Shown here one piece after another: positions 5,949-9,356 of a stretch of DNA of 9,356 nt (positions within the stretch are counted from its first letter, which is position 1; each line of letters begins with the position of its first letter). Made by a program: the position numbers and the translations under genes. This stretch comes from an uncultured beta proteobacterium (lineage in GTDB: Bacteria > Pseudomonadota > Gammaproteobacteria > Burkholderiales > Burkholderiaceae_C): contig CAIQEX010000780.1 in NCBI GenBank assembly GCA_903870955.1, forward strand, positions 1 to 9,356. Direction: 5' to 3'. A model generated the notes under the pieces. That model worked only from the letters and a program-made list of their open reading frames with translations. It was not told the DNA's origin and ran no database searches.

Positions 5949-6727
5949 GCTGCACCGGCTTTTGCATCCCATTGCGTCACGGCTTTGGCCTGGCGTGTAA
6001 TTGCGGCCACATCGCCACGGGCAGCAGGGCCGGTGAGCGCGCCGGCCGGGCCGAGTCGGGTGATGTTGGCCACGGCGTTGTTGAGCAACGAACTGCGCAG
6101 ACCGGGTATCAAATCCTCTGGCACTCCGGCGGCCAGCCAGGCGTCTTCGGCGACGCTTTGGATCACCGGAAGAAAGTTGGTGGCAAACACGGCCGCGGCG
6201 TGGTACAGCAGTTTGTCCTCGCTGGCGACTTCAAAGCAGCGTGCATGGATGGCCGTGAAGGCGCTGTGCAGGACCGCGATCGCCGAGGTGTCGCCCTCCA
6301 ACGCACAGGCTGTGCCGGGGAACTGCTGAATGGCCAGCTCTGCCGACGCAAAACTCAGGATGCAATGCGCGCTGGCCGTATGCCAGCCCAATGCGGCCAG
6401 CAGAGCCAGGCTCGCTGAGCTTTGGGCGCCGCTGCAATGAAAGACGATGGGCGGGCCAGATGTCGGCGCGGCCGGTTGATGGGCCGCCAGCGTTTCTGCG
6501 ACAACTGCAATCTGCGCATCCGGCACGGCCAGCATCCAGACATCGGCACTGCGCATCTGTGCCATCTGCGTTACCGGGATGCCTGCGCCCATCAAGCCAC
6601 AAGCTGCCTGCGCGCTGTCGGAGGAATTTGTCAGTACATCCTGCACGGTAAACACGTCGCTCTGCTGCCAGAGTCGCCCCAGCGTTTGCCCAACGCGCCC
6701 GGCGCCGATGATGTTCAGTGTCTTCAT
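5867..6727 (-). CDS. Rossmann-like NAD(P)-binding protein with DUF2520 domain
   Basis: The 286-residue protein starts with a Rossmann dinucleotide-binding loop, NIIGAGRVGQ (G8, G10, G13), followed by a MLAVPD strand end (65-70). It then has an HCSGAQSS segment (97-104) typical of the Rossmann-plus-DUF2520 proteins, whose C-terminal half is all-helical, like 6-phosphogluconate or ketopantoate reductases. A reductase or dehydrogenase activity is likely, but the substrate is not established. The ATG at 6727 is preferred to the in-frame GTG at 6736, because AGGG and GAGG lie just before it and the GTG overlaps that ribosome site. It begins 10 bases after the srkA stop, so the two form one operon. 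The 3' end, encoding the tail after the last helix (TETSPTAASKY), runs into the convergent PAP2 gene. Confidence 0.85.
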   Translation of the reverse strand: MKTLNIIGAGRVGQTLGRLWQQSDVFTVQDVLTNSSDSAQAACGLMGAGIPVTQMAQMRSADVWMLAVPDAQIAVVAETLAAHQPAAPTSGPPIVFHCSGAQSSASLALLAALGWHTASAHCILSFASAELAIQQFPGTACALEGDTSAIAVLHSAFTAIHARCFEVASEDKLLYHAAAVFATNFLPVIQSVAEDAWLAAGVPEDLIPGLRSSLLNNAVANITRLGPAGALTGPAARGDVAAITRQAKAVTQWDAKAGAAYEALSALALRLAKAKTETSPTAASKY

Positions 6728-6737
6728 TTTCCTCACC

Positions 6738-7754
6738 CTAAACGATTAGTGGCGGCTCTTCCATGGCTTCGAGTTGCTCTTCCAGCATCAGTACCTGGCC
6801 TTGCCAATAATCGCTGCTGCCAAACCACGGAAAGTTGGCCGGAAAGGTCGGGTCGGTCCAGCGCCTTGCCAGCCAGGCGCTGTAGTGGATCAGGCGCAAG
6901 GTGCGCAGTGGTTCGATCAGCGCCAACTCGGCGCGGTCGAATTCGCGGAACTGTTCGTAGCCGTCCACCAGCGCACCCAACTGGCGCTGGCGCTGTTGCC
7001 GGTCGCCACTGAGCAGCATCCAGAAGTCCTGCACCGCAGGGCCTGTGCGGGCGTCGTCCAGATCGACAAAGTGCGGGCCAGGGCCCAGGTCCGGTGTGGC
7101 GTCGGCGGGCGTCCACAGGATGTTGCCGGGATGGCAGTCGCCGTGCAGGCGCAGCACCCGGATGTTGGCGTTGCCTTTCACGTTGGCGTTCAGCGTGTCG
7201 TAGGTGCGGATAGCGGCAATGGCTTTTTCCACGCCGCGCGTCCACGCCGACTGCACATCAAGCGGCACCATGTCGTGGCCTAGCAGCCATTGCATCGGCT
7301 CTTCGGCAAAGGTCTGTACATTGAGTGCCGGGCGTGCGACGAAGGGCTTGCGCGCACCCACGGTGTGGATGCGTGCCAGAAAGCGGCCGATCCATTCCAG
7401 CACTTCAGCGTCGTCCAATTCGGGCGGACGTCCGCCACGGCGCGGGCTGACACTGAAATCAAAGCCGCCAAACTGGTGCAGCGTGGCACCGTTCAGGACC
7501 AGGGGTCCGATGGCTGGCACTTCAAACGCCATCAGTTCGGCGGCAAACTGGTGTTCCTCCAGAATCTGCGCCTGGCTCCAGCGCTCAGGGCGGTAAAACT
7601 TGGCCACCACCGAGGTGCCGTCTTCCAGTTGCACCTGATAAACCCGGTTTTCGTAGGACGACAGGGCCGTCAGTCGCCCGTCACCGCGCAGTCCGACGGT
7701 CTCCAGGGCATCAAGAACCAGGTCGGGGGTGAGGGTTTCAAAGGCATGGGTCAT
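6738..7754 (-). CDS. srkA: Stress response kinase A (SrkA/YihE-like protein kinase)
   Basis: The 338-residue protein matches E. coli SrkA (YihE, about 328 residues) along its whole length by recollection. Shared segments include SYENRVYQ (33-40), VAKFYRPERWS (50-60) with the ATP-site K52, LHGDCHPGNIL (203-213) with catalytic D206 and N211, and FVDLDDAR (229-236) with the magnesium-binding Asp residues. SrkA is a cytoplasmic Ser/Thr kinase with a choline-kinase/aminoglycoside-phosphotransferase fold. In E. coli it belongs to the Cpx envelope stress response and counters toxin-mediated death; that role is carried over here by homology. Relative to E. coli there is a short insert (about 216-227, rich in Pro and Gly) between the catalytic and metal-binding loops. 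The start at 7754 fits the homologue's N-terminus, although the ribosome site is weak. In E. coli srkA sits with dsbA; here it leads an operon with the DUF2520 gene. Confidence 0.95.
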   Translation of the reverse strand: MTHAFETLTPDLVLDALETVGLRGDGRLTALSSYENRVYQVQLEDGTSVVAKFYRPERWSQAQILEEHQFAAELMAFEVPAIGPLVLNGATLHQFGGFDFSVSPRRGGRPPELDDAEVLEWIGRFLARIHTVGARKPFVARPALNVQTFAEEPMQWLLGHDMVPLDVQSAWTRGVEKAIAAIRTYDTLNANVKGNANIRVLRLHGDCHPGNILWTPADATPDLGPGPHFVDLDDARTGPAVQDFWMLLSGDRQQRQRQLGALVDGYEQFREFDRAELALIEPLRTLRLIHYSAWLARRWTDPTFPANFPWFGSSDYWQGQVLMLEEQLEAMEEPPLIV

Positions 7755-7892
7755 GGCCCATTGTCGCAGTTGCTTCAGGGGCTGGCGGACGCCCTGTCAG
7801 GCCGTTGTCATCCGACTGGCGGGGCTGTGTCGTGTTCGCGCGGGCAGAAAAATCGGATAGTCTGGATACCGCAAACCCAGGAGAAAAGTGAC
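7755..7892. promoter_or_regulatory. Divergent intergenic region between srkA and the HTH-2TM gene
   Basis: This 138-base gap must hold the promoters of both divergent genes. The HTH gene has a good ribosome site, AGGAGA at 7879-7884, ending 8 bases before its ATG. I cannot assign -35/-10 pairs with confidence: GATAGT (7856-7861) is the best -10-like hexamer for the plus direction but lacks a good partner. The HTH regulator may act here on its own gene and on srkA, which is inference only. Confidence 0.4.
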
Positions 7893-8393
7893 ATGCAAGT
7901 GCAAAAGCTCAGATTGATCAAAGGCTGGTCGCAACAACAGCTGGCTGACTTCAGCGGCTTGAGTGTGCGCACGGTGCAACGTATCGAGGCGGGCCAACCG
8001 GCCAGCACCGAGACCTTGAAATCCCTGGCTGCGGTTTTCGAAGTTGAATTTTCAAGTCTTAACCCGGAGCCTTCCATGACCCCTGCTACAGCCACAACCC
8101 CAGCCACAAATCCAAACTTCAGCCCCTCAGAACGTGAAGAGTCGGAGGCCTTTCGCCATGTCCGCAAACTGCGTGGCTTCTACATTCACCTGCTGCAATA
8201 TGCCGTGATCATCCCGGCACTGTGGGTGATCAATTTATCCACCAGTAGTCATACCTTGTGGGCCATTTGGCCCACGCTGGGCTGGGGCCTTGGACTCTCG
8301 ATGCACGCGTTGCGCCTGTTCAACCCCATGGGCTGGTTGGGCCCGCAATGGGAGCGGCGCGAAGTGGAAAAACGCCTGGGCCGGCCGCTCTGA
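7893..8393 (+). CDS. Helix-turn-helix regulator with a 2TM membrane domain
   Basis: The 166-residue protein has an N-terminal XRE/HTH_3 domain (residues 4-58). Its recognition region is WSQQQLADFSGLSVRTVQRIEAG (12-34), which would bind DNA in the cytoplasm. A Thr/Pro/Ala-rich linker (59-78) leads to a charged stretch and two membrane helices, about 96-115 and 121-143, resembling the 2TM domain family, with a short basic and acidic tail (WERREVEKRLGRPL). This predicts a regulator held at the inner membrane with both ends in the cytoplasm. The ATG at 7893 has AGGAG 9 bases upstream; the open frame continues 5' only as antisense to srkA and is not coding. Related HTH-2TM proteins are of unknown signal, so the target is not known. 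An internal ATG at 8076 with its own ribosome site may yield the 2TM part alone. It ends 15 bases from the convergent kinase gene. Confidence 0.87.
   Translation: MQVQKLRLIKGWSQQQLADFSGLSVRTVQRIEAGQPASTETLKSLAAVFEVEFSSLNPEPSMTPATATTPATNPNFSPSEREESEAFRHVRKLRGFYIHLLQYAVIIPALWVINLSTSSHTLWAIWPTLGWGLGLSMHALRLFNPMGWLGPQWERREVEKRLGRPL
8066..8078 (+). promoter_or_regulatory. Possible internal ribosome site and start within the HTH-2TM gene
   Basis: GGAG (8066-8069) lies 6 bases before an in-frame ATG (8076-8078) that is codon 62, at the junction between the DNA-binding domain and the linker. Initiation here would make a 105-residue 2TM protein without the HTH. Spacing and sequence are good, but function is untested. 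Confidence 0.4.
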
Positions 8394-8408
8394 GCACGGG
8401 AAACGGCG

Positions 8409-9356
8409 TCAGCTTGGGTCGTCGCCGTCCGTGTCGGAATCGTTGGCGCTTTCGGCGGGCGCGGCAGAACGCCCCAGCAACTCAAACGGCACTGCCTGTT
8501 TCACCAGAATGATGGTGCAGGGCGCATCCATGGCGACTTTAATCGGCACGGTGGCAATAAAGCGCTGCGTTTTCAGGCCGTGGGTGGCGGCCCCCATGAC
8601 GATCACGCTGACGTTGTTGCCGCGTGCATAGTCCAGCAGGGCTTCTGCCACATCACCCGACTCCAGCACATGAAAGGACGTTTGCTGCCCCGGTTGGTCC
8701 AAGGGTTGGGCCCATTGGCGCAGCGAGGTCAGGTAGCGCCGGTGCACCGTGGACTCGCTTTTCTGGTCATCGGAGGAGCTGGTCTGGCTGGGCGAGATCA
8801 CCGTGACGCAGGCCAGGCGCGCGCCGGGGCGGGTGCCCAGCGAGCGGGCCACGGCCTGGCGCAGGGAATAGAGGGTGGCGTCAGTCACATCGTTATGCGG
8901 TACCGCCACCATCACGATGGGTACCTCGTCAATCTGCTGCGATGCCACCGGGCTGGGCTGGTAGTGCATGCCCGCCGCCTTGAGCCAGCGCTTGAAGTGG
9001 ACTTTGAACTGGGTGCCGGTGACCCGGTTGCCGCGCTCGGTGACCCGGATCTGGCCCGGGTTGGCCAGGTCAAACGCCAAGTGTGCGCCCGATGGATAGC
9101 GCTGCGCCGCTTCGGGCTCCAGGCATCGCATCACCACCTCCTGCAGCCAGGGCGGCAGGTCGGGTTTGAGTTTGCGTGGTGGCACCGGGTCCATCCACAG
9201 GCGCTGACGCATACCGCCAGCGGTCTGCGGCTCGCCAAAAGGCAGCTCGCCGGTGCACAGTTGGTACAGCATCACCCCGATGGCAAAAATGTCGCTGCGC
9301 GGGTCGCCACGCACACCCACCACCTGTTCCGGCGCAATCCAGGCCGGTGAGCCGAC
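8409..9356 (-). CDS. Ser/Thr protein kinase fused to a universal stress protein domain (5' end outside window)
   Basis: The frame is open to the window edge at 9356, so the N-terminal kinase lobe and catalytic loop are missing; 315 residues are visible. They begin in the activation segment (GSPAWIAPEQ, residues 2-11, the APE motif). Next come RSDIFAIGVMLYQLCTGELPFG (about 20-41; the Asp and Gly of subdomain IX) and RCLEPEAAQRYPS (subdomain XI, Arg near 86), so this is a Hanks-type kinase end. After a basic linker, a UspA-like alpha/beta domain spans about 145-285, from VPIVMVAVPHND to APCTIILVK. The usual nucleotide loop G-x2-G-x9-G-S/T is altered: MGAATHGLKTQRFIATVP lacks the normal second part. 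An acidic tail (DSDTDGDDPS) ends the protein. I recall similar kinase-Usp fusions being annotated in Comamonadaceae. The kinase may phosphorylate or sense stress with its own Usp domain, which is inference. Confidence 0.88.
   Translation of the reverse strand, partial: VGSPAWIAPEQVVGVRGDPRSDIFAIGVMLYQLCTGELPFGEPQTAGGMRQRLWMDPVPPRKLKPDLPPWLQEVVMRCLEPEAAQRYPSGAHLAFDLANPGQIRVTERGNRVTGTQFKVHFKRWLKAAGMHYQPSPVASQQIDEVPIVMVAVPHNDVTDATLYSLRQAVARSLGTRPGARLACVTVISPSQTSSSDDQKSESTVHRRYLTSLRQWAQPLDQPGQQTSFHVLESGDVAEALLDYARGNNVSVIVMGAATHGLKTQRFIATVPIKVAMDAPCTIILVKQAVPFELLGRSAAPAESANDSDTDGDDPS

Noticed and set aside
7290..7892. Long open plus-strand frame continuing upstream of the HTH-2TM gene, which would give a 367-residue protein.
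   Set aside because: It is antisense to srkA, whose homology is strong, and the HTH gene has a good ribosome site and ATG at 7893.
8403..8428. ACGGCG/CGCCGT inverted repeat as a terminator between the HTH-2TM and kinase-Usp genes.
   Set aside because: The stem is only 6 bp with a 14-base loop, no T-tract follows, and most of it lies inside the kinase-Usp coding sequence.
8580..9350. A 256-codon plus-strand frame opposite the kinase-Usp gene.
   Set aside because: The opposite strand has kinase and Usp motifs in order; this frame has none.

Overview
The window reads as ordinary chromosome from a moderately GC-rich betaproteobacterium. The gene families, and a SrkA-like kinase and a YafJ-like amidotransferase that both match my recollection of their Escherichia coli homologues, point to Burkholderiales. 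Comamonadaceae (Rhodoferax or Polaromonas type) is my best guess, by inference only; no rRNA or other marker is present. I see no mobile element, tRNA, CRISPR array or phage gene, and no gap between genes is longer than about 200 bases.

Left part (1-2368, all plus strand): the 3' end of an exported PKD-like protein with two small Cys-bounded C-terminal motifs, then a VOC (glyoxalase fold) protein, then the branched-chain aminotransferase ilvE. Terminator-like hairpins follow the first two genes, so these look like separate units.

Middle (2372-3479, minus strand): a YafJ-like class II glutamine amidotransferase, ending 3 bases from the ilvE stop, and upstream of it a 63-residue 4-oxalocrotonate-tautomerase-like protein. 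A short divergent control region (3480-3547) carrying a strong hairpin and a 10-bp palindrome separates the tautomerase from a plus-strand pair (3548-5948). That pair is a GT39/ArnT-like membrane glycosyltransferase and a PAP2 lipid phosphatase one base apart. Both probably act on polyprenyl-phosphate or lipid A type substrates at the inner membrane.

Right part (5867-9356): a minus-strand operon, srkA followed by a Rossmann/DUF2520 oxidoreductase-like gene, whose end overlaps the phosphatase gene by 82 bases on the opposite strand. Divergent from srkA is a small helix-turn-helix regulator tethered by a two-helix membrane domain. Convergent with that regulator is a gene, cut by the window edge, that fuses a Ser/Thr protein kinase to a universal-stress-protein domain. 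Two kinase-fold stress genes thus flank a membrane-bound regulator.

No clearly new biological system was found. The points most worth checking are the glycosyltransferase-phosphatase pair, the possible internal start in the HTH-2TM gene, the kinase-Usp fusion with its altered nucleotide-binding loop, and the tandem Cys motif in the first protein.
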